Shown here piece after piece: positions 42,063-48,982 of a stretch of 64,000 nt of DNA. A program made the position numbers and the translations under genes. Source of the DNA: Nocardia sp. NBC_00565 (GTDB lineage Bacteria; Actinomycetota; Actinomycetes; Mycobacteriales; Mycobacteriaceae). The stretch covers positions 7,378,001 to 7,442,000 of the forward strand of contig NZ_CP107785.1 in the NCBI RefSeq assembly GCF_036345915.1. Reading direction: 5' to 3'. Position 1 is the first letter of the stretch, and each line of letters starts with the position of its first letter. Under the pieces are notes generated by a model that searched no databases, was not told the DNA's origin, and saw only the letters and a program-made list of their open reading frames with translations.

Positions 42063-43137
42063 TCGCGAACCGCGCCAACACTTCCGGATCGGTCGCGAAC
42101 CGCAGGAACTGCTCGTTCTCATGCGGATCACCGGTGGTCACCCGCACACCGTCGGTCCCGTACGGCCGCAGCAGCACCCCCGCCTCCGCGCTCACCTCGC
42201 CGTATTCGGCACTGCGCTCGCCCAGCGGCAGCCACAGGAAGTTCGATTCGCTCGGCGGCACCTCATAGCCTGCCGCGAGCAGCACGGCACGCACCCGATC
42301 GCGCTCGACGACGAGATTGTCGGTGCGGTCGAGCAGTTCGTGGTGCGCCTCCAGCGAGGCGATCGCGGCGGCCTGTGCGATCCGGTTCACGCTGAACGGG
42401 ATGTGCACCTTCATCAGCGCGGTGATCACGGCCGGATCGCCGACCGCGTAGCCCACGCGCAGTCCCGCTAGACCGTAGGCCTTGGAAAAGGTCCGCAGCA
42501 CAACGACATTGGGCCGATTCCGGCCGAACTCAACGCCGTTCGGGCGCTGCTCGGGGGTGAGCCGCAGGTACTCGAAGTAGGCCTCGTCGAGCACGATGAG
42601 CACATGTTCCGGGATCGCGTCCAGGAAGCGGATCAGTTCGGCCGCGCCGATCGCGGTGCCGGTCGGGTTGTTCGGATTGCAGACGAAGATCAGCTTGGTG
42701 CGCTCGGTGACCGCGGCCGCCATCGCGTCCAGATCGTGCACATGGTCCGGGGTGAGCGGCACTGGCACGGCCGTCGCATTGCCGACCTGGGTGACGATCG
42801 GATACGCCTCGAACGAGCGCCACGCGAACAGCACCTCATCGGTAAGTGCGTCACAGGTGATCTGCACCAACTCCTGGCACAGCGCGACGCTGCCGCAGCC
42901 GACCGCGACGTTCGCCGAAGAGACGCCCAGAAAGTCCGCGATGGCCGCACGCAGCTCGGTGACCTGATTGTCCGGATAGCGGTTCGCCAGTTCGGCGGCC
43001 TCGGCGATGGCCTTCGCGGCGGCCGGGAGCGGACCGAAGGTGGTCTCGTTGCTGGCGAGCTTGACCGCGCCCGGATGGTTGCGGCCGGGGACGTACGCCG
43101 GGATCGAATCGAGGTCCGGCCGGATGTGCGCTGTCAC
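42052..43137 (-). CDS. pat: Aromatic / histidinol-phosphate aminotransferase (Rv3772-like)
   Basis: A 361-residue PLP enzyme of fold type I, class I/II. The PLP lysine is in LRTFSKAYGLAGLRVGYAVG; other cofactor residues are NPNNPTGT and LDEAYFEY, and the substrate Arg is in GVRVTTGDPHENEQFL. The N-terminus (IPAYVPGRNHPGAVKLASNETTFGPLPAA) is characteristic of the Pat/HisC2 branch, which works on phenylpyruvate or related aromatic keto acids. M. tuberculosis Rv3772 occupies a similar neighbourhood. The start follows MTAHIRPDLDSIPAY. The true HisC of the histidine operon would be elsewhere. Confidence 0.9.
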   Translation of the reverse strand: MTAHIRPDLDSIPAYVPGRNHPGAVKLASNETTFGPLPAAAKAIAEAAELANRYPDNQVTELRAAIADFLGVSSANVAVGCGSVALCQELVQITCDALTDEVLFAWRSFEAYPIVTQVGNATAVPVPLTPDHVHDLDAMAAAVTERTKLIFVCNPNNPTGTAIGAAELIRFLDAIPEHVLIVLDEAYFEYLRLTPEQRPNGVEFGRNRPNVVVLRTFSKAYGLAGLRVGYAVGDPAVITALMKVHIPFSVNRIAQAAAIASLEAHHELLDRTDNLVVERDRVRAVLLAAGYEVPPSESNFLWLPLGERSAEYGEVSAEAGVLLRPYGTDGVRVTTGDPHENEQFLRFATDPEVLARFAISG

Positions 43138-43233
43138 GCGTCAACCATATGCCGCGTACCGGAAATTCTGGCCGTCAGGGCCGCTCACGTGCAATTTCTC
43201 GCGAAGATCAGCAGATCCACATACCCTTGTTCC

Positions 43234-43974
43234 ATGTCGGGCATTTACGACGATATTGCGCCGCTACGTAGTCGCGACGAGATCATTTCCGGTTCGCACC
43301 CACAACCATCGGTCGACGACCGGCGTCGGACCGCCAATACTCAGGTGCCCATCACGGTGGCCGAACCGGAGGGCAACGCGCGGGGCGGAATCGTGGTGCT
43401 GCACGAATCCCGGGAGTTCACCGGATCATTGCTGGAACTCATGAGAGCCCTGGCGACCGAGGGCTGGACGGTGGTCGCGCCCAATCTGTTCCATCGCATC
43501 AACGGCGAGCCCGTGCGCGAGGTCTTCGGCGACGAACTCTTCGACGACTTCGACGCCTGCTTCGACTGGCTCACCCGACGCGGCGTCTTCCCGGACTGCA
43601 TCGGTGTGCTCGGCTTCGACCATGCGGGCACGGCGGCCTTCCTCGTCGCGACGAACCGCCCGGTCGGAGCCGCGGTCAGCGTCGCCGCACCCGGCATCGT
43701 GGAACCGCTCACCGACGAGGCCGACGCACTCATCCGCGCGGCCCCGAACCTACAGGCGCCATGGCTCGGCCTCTTCGGCGCCGATGACCCGGACACCCCG
43801 CCTGCCCAGATCGACCAACTGCGCGACGCCACCGCCCGCGCCGCGGTCGCCAGCCTCGTGGTGACCTACCCCGGCTTGCACCACCGCGCCGACCGATCCG
43901 GCAGCGACGACGACTTCGATCTCGTCGATTCCCAGACCCGGATCTTCGACTGGTTCGACAGCAATCTTCGGTGA
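43234..43974 (+). CDS. Dienelactone-hydrolase-like protein with altered nucleophile
   Basis: A 246-residue alpha/beta-hydrolase-fold protein of the DLH family (AEPEGNARGGIVVLHESREFTGSLLELMRALATEGWTVVAPNLFHR). At the nucleophile elbow, where DLH enzymes have GFCFGG-like sequence with a catalytic Cys, this protein reads GVLGFDHAGTAAF, with Asp in the nucleophile position. LGLFGADDPDTPP provides the acidic residue and GLHHRAD a His. An Asp nucleophile is known in haloalkane-type hydrolases, but the context is different. Start ATG 43234. It is monocistronic, upstream of two tRNA genes. Confidence 0.83.
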   Translation: MSGIYDDIAPLRSRDEIISGSHPQPSVDDRRRTANTQVPITVAEPEGNARGGIVVLHESREFTGSLLELMRALATEGWTVVAPNLFHRINGEPVREVFGDELFDDFDACFDWLTRRGVFPDCIGVLGFDHAGTAAFLVATNRPVGAAVSVAAPGIVEPLTDEADALIRAAPNLQAPWLGLFGADDPDTPPAQIDQLRDATARAAVASLVVTYPGLHHRADRSGSDDDFDLVDSQTRIFDWFDSNLR

Positions 43975-44065
43975 TTACCAGGCGTTTTGCGATCTGGACG
44001 TCGGCTACTGTAACCTTCCTGTTCGGCGGTTCGAAAGGACCGGTGCCCTCGAAGAGAAGGCTCCA

Positions 44066-44155
44066 GGAGGCGTGCCAGAGCGGCCGAATGGGACTCACTG
44101 CTAATGAGTTGTCCCTTCACGGGGACCGGAGGTTCAAATCCTCTCGCCTCCGCCA
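44066..44155 (+). tRNA. tRNA-Ser(GCT)
   Basis: Class II tRNA: acceptor stem GGAGGCG/CGCCTCC, anticodon loop CTGCTAA with anticodon GCT, long variable arm and T-arm GGTTCAAATCC. The CCA end is encoded (44153-44155). Confidence 0.95.
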
Positions 44156-44191
44156 CACCCCGGTTCGCCGGGTACAACTGAACACAGGCAT

Positions 44192-44264
44192 GCGCCCGTA
44201 GCTCAACGGATAGAGCATCTGACTACGGATCAGAAGGTTAGGGGTTCGAATCCCTTCGGGCGCA
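44192..44264 (+). tRNA. tRNA-Arg(ACG)
   Basis: A 73-base class I tRNA: acceptor stem GCGCCCG/CGGGCGC, anticodon loop CTACGGA with anticodon ACG, T-arm GGTTCGAATCC. No encoded CCA. A34 of this anticodon is the substrate of TadA, encoded at 9263-9733. Confidence 0.95.
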
Positions 44265-44272
44265 CATAGGTA

Positions 44273-44306
44273 GAAGGCCCCTTCCGGGATTTCGGGAGGG
44301 GCCTTC
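44273..44306 (+). terminator. Terminator after tRNA-Arg
   Basis: GAAGGCCCCTTCC and GGGAGGGGCCTTC pair over 13 positions (one wobble) with an 8-base loop, 9 bases after the tRNA. Confidence 0.85.
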
Positions 44307-44556
44307 TCGCATCTTGACGACACTGGTCATCGGGACAGCCGGCTGCTCCAGGTGCCCGTGATGATGGCGGACCAGCAACGCCAAGAGCAAGGTCCGCTGC
44401 ACTCGTCACGCCGCCATAGAACCGGACGTGCGACCCGCACCCGAATCGGCCGCAGCCGGCAGCGACGATGCCCATGGCGTGGAACCGATAGCCGAGGTGC
44501 TCGAACTCCCTTGCCTCCGTTGATATTTCGCATCTCGCCAGCCGAGCGGGCGACGA

Positions 44557-44578
44557 CACCATCGTATACGTAATGGTG
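44557..44578. promoter_or_regulatory. Palindrome with central CGTATACG
   Basis: CACCAT and ATGGTG flank CGTATACG. The GTATAC core is shared with the sites at 44672-44695 and 45141-45150, so it may belong to the same regulator (the GntR protein at 45218). Confidence 0.45.
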
Positions 44579-44671
44579 CACGCGCATGAGAATCTTGCGC
44601 ATGCAGGCTTGTCGAGTTAGATAAAGCCACAGTTAGATGGCGTCGTTAGTCGCCAGCTCGATTTCACTCAT

Positions 44672-44695
44672 TCGTATACTTATCTACGTATACGA
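44672..44695. promoter_or_regulatory. Paired GTATAC inverted repeat upstream of the resolvase-fold gene
   Basis: TCGTATAC (44672-44679) and GTATACGA (44688-44695), perfect 8-base arms separated by 8 bases, about 85 bases before ATG 44781. Size and symmetry suit a HutC-type GntR dimer. Confidence 0.6.
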
Positions 44696-44780
44696 TGAAT
44701 AATGCAACACTCCTCAACCGCGACGTCTCTCACGGATTCCTTTGCGGCGAGGAGACCGGAGCATGGACCAGGAGTATGCG

Positions 44781-45095
44781 ATGAGATTCCGTCCAACCGC
44801 ATTCGCATGGATAGACCTTGATGCCAGCCCGGCTCCGGAATGGGACCGCGCTCAGACGTGCCGGTTGGCAAGGCGTTTGGGATACACCCTCATTTGGCCG
44901 CCGGAGGTATCTCTGGTGTCGCTGGTCGATCAGGTGCGCGCCGCCGACGTGGACGCCGTGATCGTGCCATCGCTGGAGCATCTGGATGCGCTCGTACTCC
45001 ATGCACTTATGGGTATCGCCGACGTGGAAGCCATCGTCCCGCGCATGTCGTTCGCTCGCTGGGCGACGGTACCTCCTACGACGAGGCTCGTATGA
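44781..45095 (+). CDS. Stand-alone resolvase-fold protein, copy 2
   Basis: A 104-residue paralogue of the protein at 36835. The start at 44781 is chosen because CAGGAG lies 7 bases upstream and MRFRPTAFAW aligns with MRPQPTAIGY of copy 1. It keeps WDRAQTCRLARRLGYTL, ADVDAVIVPSLEHLDA and MSFARWATVPP. Here even the remnant of the resolvase Y-x-R-x-S motif is gone (AWIDLDASP), so it has no recombinase chemistry. It lies between two GTATAC-type operators and 122 bases before the GntR gene. Function unknown. Confidence 0.68.
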   Translation: MRFRPTAFAWIDLDASPAPEWDRAQTCRLARRLGYTLIWPPEVSLVSLVDQVRAADVDAVIVPSLEHLDALVLHALMGIADVEAIVPRMSFARWATVPPTTRLV

Positions 45096-45140
45096 GCGGC
45101 CGGCCCGGTAGATTGCCTCTGACCTGCGCAGACCTCATTT

Positions 45141-45150
45141 ACGTATACGA
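45141..45150. promoter_or_regulatory. ACGTATACGA site before the GntR gene
   Basis: The same core as the sites at 44557 and 44672, located 68 bases before ATG 45218. Suggests autoregulation. Confidence 0.55.
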
Positions 45151-45217
45151 AGTTAGGTATATTGGAATGTGCTGGTCACTGTGATGGTGACGGGCGGATC
45201 GAAGGGATTGTGCTCAA

Positions 45218-45910
45218 ATGGCGGAACCGGCTTACGTCTCGATTGCGGGCGAATACGCGCGGCGAATTCGCAGCGGCGAACTACCCCCGGGCATCCAACT
45301 TCCGAGCTATGCCGAGATCGCCACGCGCCACAACGTCTCGGACATAGTCGTTCGAAAGGCTGTGGAGTTGCTGCAGAGCCAGGGCCTCGTCCGGTCTGTT
45401 CGGCGGCGCGGTGTCTTCGTAGCCGACCGCCCCAACCTCGTCCGGATATCGCCGGAACGCCAGATGGAGGATCCCGAAGCGACCTTCGGAAACGAGTCCG
45501 ACAGAAACATTCGAATCAGTCGAACAACCGAAAGGGTCACCGCTACCGAAGAACTCGCAGAAGCATTCGGAGTCTCGGCGGGTCAAGCAATCACGCACAT
45601 CTTCACTTGTGCCAGCGACGACGGCCGTCCGATCTCCGTCTCCGATACCTTTCAGCCTCTCGATGTCACCGACACATCCAACGCAGCCGTCCTCGAGGAG
45701 ACCGTCTCGGATCGGCTCCCGGCACCGTCTCATGCCACCTGGCTGCGGACTACGGCTGGAGATCTCGTGAAGACGATTCACCAGCGGTTCATCACCTCGG
45801 AAGGTCGAGTGATCATGGTGTCCGATGTTTCCTATCCACGGGATCGCTACGACGCGTTCGTCTTTCGGATGGCGTTGAATCCGGCGACAGACACCAGCAC
45901 CGGGGCATAG
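45218..45910 (+). CDS. GntR-family (HutC-type) regulator
   Basis: A 230-residue regulator. The winged helix reads EPAYVSIAGEYARRIRSGELPPGIQLPSYAEIATRHNVSDIVVRKAVELLQSQGLVRSVRRRGVFVAD, with the classic PSYxExA motif. The C-terminal UTRA-type ligand domain includes VTATEELAEAFGVSAGQAITHIFTCASDDGRPISVSDTFQPL. Operator-like GTATAC sequences at 44672 and 45141 flank the upstream resolvase-fold gene, so both genes are probably under its control. The ligand is unknown. The region has lower GC than the core genome. Confidence 0.9.
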   Translation: MAEPAYVSIAGEYARRIRSGELPPGIQLPSYAEIATRHNVSDIVVRKAVELLQSQGLVRSVRRRGVFVADRPNLVRISPERQMEDPEATFGNESDRNIRISRTTERVTATEELAEAFGVSAGQAITHIFTCASDDGRPISVSDTFQPLDVTDTSNAAVLEETVSDRLPAPSHATWLRTTAGDLVKTIHQRFITSEGRVIMVSDVSYPRDRYDAFVFRMALNPATDTSTGA

Positions 45911-45967
45911 CGGGCGATCTCGTTCCCCGCCAACCCAGCCCGCGCTATTCGGTCAGGTTGGCATTCA

Positions 45968-46804
45968 TCACCGCCGAACCCAGCCCTGTGCACGGTCCGC
46001 CAGATTCCACCACGAAATAAACTGTGCGTCTTCAGTTTTCAGCTCCCAGCCAGCCAACAGCGCATCGAAGAACGCGTCATCACCGGTCTTCCCGCCTTTC
46101 GGCTCCCCGATGTAAACCACCCGCTCGCCACCCGCAGCCTCGAACACGGCAAGTGCATCCGACGCCATCGTGTTTCCCCAGCCGGGGGGCCAGCAGAGGA
46201 ACAGCACATCCCCCGCTCCGCCCCTGGGCCGTGCAGCGAACTCATCAAGGTCACCGACGCTGTGCCACACATCAGTTTGCCCCGCTGCCTGGAGAAACGA
46301 GACGTTCTCGGTTCGGCCCGGAGGTTCCGAGTCGTACGCCTCGACACTCACACCCGCATTCGCCAACTGCGCCGCCCAATACCCCCGCCCGGCTCCCAGC
46401 TCGACCACCGCGCGGCCATCGCAAAACCGAGACACCCAGTCGATCGTCTCCGGCGACGGAATCGCATACGCGTAAGCCGCCTGCAAGATCGTCTGCGCAA
46501 AGCCAAGTCGCGCACTGCCGTTGACGCGGCCACCGTTCACCACCCGCCGGCCCTCATGCTCGACCACCGACGGCGCAACAATGTCCCAGTATGGATTCGA
46601 GCTGTCCGAGCGCCGCCCGGTCATGTAATGCACCAACCGCAGATCGAACGCGGCATCCGCATTCTCGTTCCCAGTCCCCGACAACATCGGCGCAGTATCC
46701 AGATACTCCGCCACCTGCGGATACTCAGCACGAAGACGCTGCTCATCCCCCAGCAACGCGGCCAGTTCATCACGACGGTCCGCCGTCAGCACAAGCTCAG
46801 CCAT
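45968..46804 (-). CDS. SAM-dependent methyltransferase-like protein
   Basis: A 278-residue soluble protein. The class I methyltransferase motif VVELGAGRGYWAAQLANAGVSVEAYDSEPPG is clear near residues 130-160; DVLFLCWPPGWG near 205 corresponds to motif IV. The N-terminal ~120 residues are helical (LTADRRDELAALLGDEQRLRAEYPQVAEYLDT) and include NPYWDIVAPSVVEHE, which looks like a cap domain. ATG 46804 gives MAELVLTADRR. The substrate is unknown. It converges on the GntR gene in the accessory segment between two tRNA loci. Confidence 0.8.
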   Translation of the reverse strand: MAELVLTADRRDELAALLGDEQRLRAEYPQVAEYLDTAPMLSGTGNENADAAFDLRLVHYMTGRRSDSSNPYWDIVAPSVVEHEGRRVVNGGRVNGSARLGFAQTILQAAYAYAIPSPETIDWVSRFCDGRAVVELGAGRGYWAAQLANAGVSVEAYDSEPPGRTENVSFLQAAGQTDVWHSVGDLDEFAARPRGGAGDVLFLCWPPGWGNTMASDALAVFEAAGGERVVYIGEPKGGKTGDDAFFDALLAGWELKTEDAQFISWWNLADRAQGWVRR

Positions 46805-47150
46805 GTCTCCGATTCTGGTCGGACACATCCCGATTCGCGAACACTTCAGCCGAATCGTTGAAACACAAGCCCAGTTCGCCGCGACCAACCCCAGCCACTT
46901 CGCAGCCAACTCCGTGACGTGCACCGGAGGCGTGGGGCTTCCGACGTACCGCGCCTACGCGTTGATCTGCCGTGCCCGTGAAGTTCCTGAGCGCCAACCA
47001 GGTCGAGCGACCTTCGTGAATGGTAGGCGGTGACAGACCCTGCGTGATCGAGGGGTCTGATCTGGCTGGTTAGTCGGTCGTTGGTTAGTCGTTGGTGGGT
47101 CCGCACAGAGTTGGTGTCGAGCCGTCAAAAGGCTGACATCGATTCGCAAG
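46805..47150. other. Gene-free region before the I36-like gene
   Basis: A plus-strand frame (46803-47033) reaches 76 residues, with segments such as GGVGLPTYRAYALICR. It starts inside the opposite gene's start region and has no ribosome site, so it is more likely debris than a gene. GGTTAGTCG occurs twice close together near 47070-47090. Otherwise nothing is seen. Confidence 0.4.
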
Positions 47151-47162
47151 ATGGGAACCATC

Positions 47163-47567
47163 ATGAAGATCACCTACCGGGCCAGTGCCATGCGTCGTCT
47201 GGTCCCGCTCGCCGCGGCCGTGTTGACGCTCGGCGCGGGCGCTGCTGTCACGATGATCTCGGCTGCCCCGGCATTGGCAGCACCGGGCTATGACTGCCCG
47301 GGCGGAGTGTTCTGCGGCTGGGACGGTCGGGACGGGACGGGCAGCATGATCGTGCAGGTCGATGCGAGCTGTGTGCTGCACGACATCGGTAATGGCGGCG
47401 TCGGCGACCGATTAACGTCGTACTGGAACCGCACCGGCCGGACCGTGGGGGTATACAACTGGACGGGCGAGCGCTGGCAACTGCTCGCGTCCGTCGCGAA
47501 CGACGCTCGGGGCACCCTGCCGCCCGGCGCGGACAACAGGGCCGACGCGGTCAAGGTCTGCGACTGA
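47163..47567 (+). CDS. Secreted peptidase-inhibitor-I36-like protein
   Basis: A 134-residue exported protein: signal peptide KITYRASAMRRLVPLAAAVLTLGAGAAVTMISAAPALAAPG, with cleavage expected after ALA. The mature part is about 90 residues, with CPGGVFCGWDGRDGTGSM, the Cys-x4-Phe-Cys-x-W segment typical of the streptomycete I36/SMI-type family, then VGDRLTSYWNRTGRTVGVYNW and a C-terminal VCD. Four cysteines allow two disulfides. It could bind a protease, but the family is often annotated without proof. ATG 47151 is an alternative start. A strong terminator follows. Confidence 0.82.
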   Translation: MKITYRASAMRRLVPLAAAVLTLGAGAAVTMISAAPALAAPGYDCPGGVFCGWDGRDGTGSMIVQVDASCVLHDIGNGGVGDRLTSYWNRTGRTVGVYNWTGERWQLLASVANDARGTLPPGADNRADAVKVCD

Positions 47568-47592
47568 GCCTCGCCCGCACCTAGTGGGTAGA

Positions 47593-47628
47593 GATGGGAA
47601 CCAATGGATTTCGCCGTTGGTTCCCATC
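47593..47628 (+). terminator. Terminator of the I36-like gene
   Basis: A perfect 12-bp stem (GATGGGAACCAA with TTGGTTCCCATC) and a 12-base loop, 26 bases after the stop. The rest of the 47568-47897 gap shows no gene and must hold the promoter of the SnoaL-like gene. Confidence 0.8.
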
Positions 47629-47897
47629 CCATATCGGTGGTGCGATCATCGACCGAACCTTCGACCCCACCGGGCAATACTCCCGGCCACGGAGATTTTC
47701 GTACACTCTAAAAGCGCGACAACCGCTCGCCGAATTCAGCGTGCCTGAGCCCTGTACCGCGGCCGAGCGGGTCGCGCACAGCTCGATGCCCGGAGATAAC
47801 TGATACGGCGATTGACGGTAGCAACCGGCGTACCCTCCTCAGTATGGGCCGAATCGCCCTGGTCCGGCTCGTGACCTCGACGAGCAAGGAGACCACC

Positions 47898-48257
47898 ATG
47901 ACTGCTATGCACGGCTTCGATACCGAAGCACTGCGCCGGGGCATCGAGGGCCGGGATGCGACCGCATTGCTGTCGCTCTACGCGGATGACGCCGAGATCC
48001 GCATGGTCGATCATCAGACCCAGCCCAGCCACCCCAGGGTCATGCACGGACGGTCCGCCATCTCCGAGATGTTGAACGACGTCTACAACCGAGACATGAC
48101 CCACAAACTGGAGAGCGTGGTGGTCGACGGCGACCACGTAGCCTTCATGGAATCCTGCCGATACCCCGACGGTGTCCGCGTACTGGCCAGCTCCGTCGCA
48201 GACCTACGCGACGGCCGCATCGTCGACCAGACCTCGATCCAGGCCTGGGACGAATAG
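47898..48257 (+). CDS. SnoaL-like polyketide-cyclase-fold protein
   Basis: A 119-residue protein of the NTF2-like/SnoaL superfamily: RGIEGRDATALLSLYADDAEIRMVDHQTQPSHPRVMHGRSAISEMLNDVYNRDMTHKLESVVVDGDHVAFMESCRYPDGVRVLASSVADLRDGRIVDQTSIQAWDE has the cone-shaped fold's helix, then strands. Asp/His residues line the expected pocket. AAGGAG lies 7 bases before ATG 47898; an earlier in-frame ATG at 47844 has no ribosome site. The substrate is unknown; such proteins are common as stand-alone isomerase-like or ligand-binding proteins. Confidence 0.82.
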   Translation: MTAMHGFDTEALRRGIEGRDATALLSLYADDAEIRMVDHQTQPSHPRVMHGRSAISEMLNDVYNRDMTHKLESVVVDGDHVAFMESCRYPDGVRVLASSVADLRDGRIVDQTSIQAWDE

Positions 48258-48272
48258 GACCCGAAACCGTTG

Positions 48273-48357
48273 CGGAGACGGAGGGATTTGAACCCCCGGT
48301 CGCTCTCGCGACGCTCGCTTTCAAGGCGAGTGCATTCGGCCGCTCTGCCACGTCTCC
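48273..48357 (-). tRNA. tRNA-Ser(TGA)
   Basis: Class II tRNA: acceptor stem GGAGACG/CGTCTCC, anticodon loop CTTGAAA with anticodon TGA, long variable arm, T-arm GGTTCAAATCC. No CCA is encoded (GCAA follows). Confidence 0.95.
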
Positions 48358-48416
48358 AGATCCACGAGAGTACCTGCCGCAGCGACGCTCTTGCCGATCG
48401 GTAGGGGGTCGTGGGG

Positions 48417-48917
48417 TCAGGTGGCGCTGCCGTCGATCGCTCGGTCTACTCGGGTGAAGACGTCGCCGACGATCTCGAGTTGTGCGGGATCCAGCAGATC
48501 GATGAAGTTGCGGCGGACTGCCTCGACGTGGCCGGGGGCGGCGGCCTCGAGGCGGCGCATGCCTTCCTCGGTGAGTTCGGCGAGTACGCCGCGGCCGTCC
48601 TCGAGGCAGGTGTTGCGGCGGACCATTCGCTGGGTTTCCAAGCGGCGGATCTGGTGGGTGAGTCGACTGCGGGAGGACAGGACGCCGTCGGCCAGTTCGC
48701 TCATGCGCAGCGAACGATCGGGGGCCTCGGACAGCAGGACCAGGATCCGGTATTCGGCGAGGGTGAGGTCGGAGTCGCGTTGCAGCTGACGGTTGAGCGC
48801 CGCCGCCAATCGCTGATGCCCGTCCATATAGGCCCGCCAGGCACGCTGCTGCGACGGTGAGAGCCAGCTCGGCTCGACGGGCGCGCGACTGCTCGGTTCG
48901 GGATACACGTGCTCCAT
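48417..48917 (-). CDS. MarR-family regulator
   Basis: A 166-residue MarR protein. The dimer helices read QQRAWRAYMDGHQRLAAALNRQLQRDSDLTLAEYRILVLLSEAPDRSLRMSELADGVLSSRSRLTHQIRRLETQRMVRR, followed by the wing with EDGRGVLAELTEEGMRRLE. The DGRG motif at the wing tip is intact. ATG 48917 is preferred (MEHVYPE). It is 65 bases downstream of the lactate-oxidising enzyme gene on the same strand, so it may control that gene or an unlinked one. Confidence 0.9.
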   Translation of the reverse strand: MEHVYPEPSSRAPVEPSWLSPSQQRAWRAYMDGHQRLAAALNRQLQRDSDLTLAEYRILVLLSEAPDRSLRMSELADGVLSSRSRLTHQIRRLETQRMVRRNTCLEDGRGVLAELTEEGMRRLEAAAPGHVEAVRRNFIDLLDPAQLEIVGDVFTRVDRAIDGSAT

Positions 48918-48982
48918 TCTAAGCTGGTCTGAACTGGGAAAACGCCGGGCCCAACCGGTCACAGCGGGACGCGGCCCGCGAC

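Larger units (their letters stand above)
44307..44780. other. Gene-free, AT-rich flank with two GTATAC palindromes
   Basis: No convincing gene in 470 bases directly downstream of tRNA-Arg. The right half is markedly AT-rich for this genome. It contains CACCATCGTATACG-TA-ATGGTG (44557-44578) and TCGTATAC-N8-GTATACGA (44672-44695), described separately, and the upstream region of the resolvase-fold gene. Confidence 0.6.

Noticed and set aside
46803..47033. 76-codon plus-strand frame in the gap before the I36-like gene
   Set aside because: It starts over the start codon of the opposite methyltransferase gene, with no ribosome site and no family; probably random or decayed sequence.
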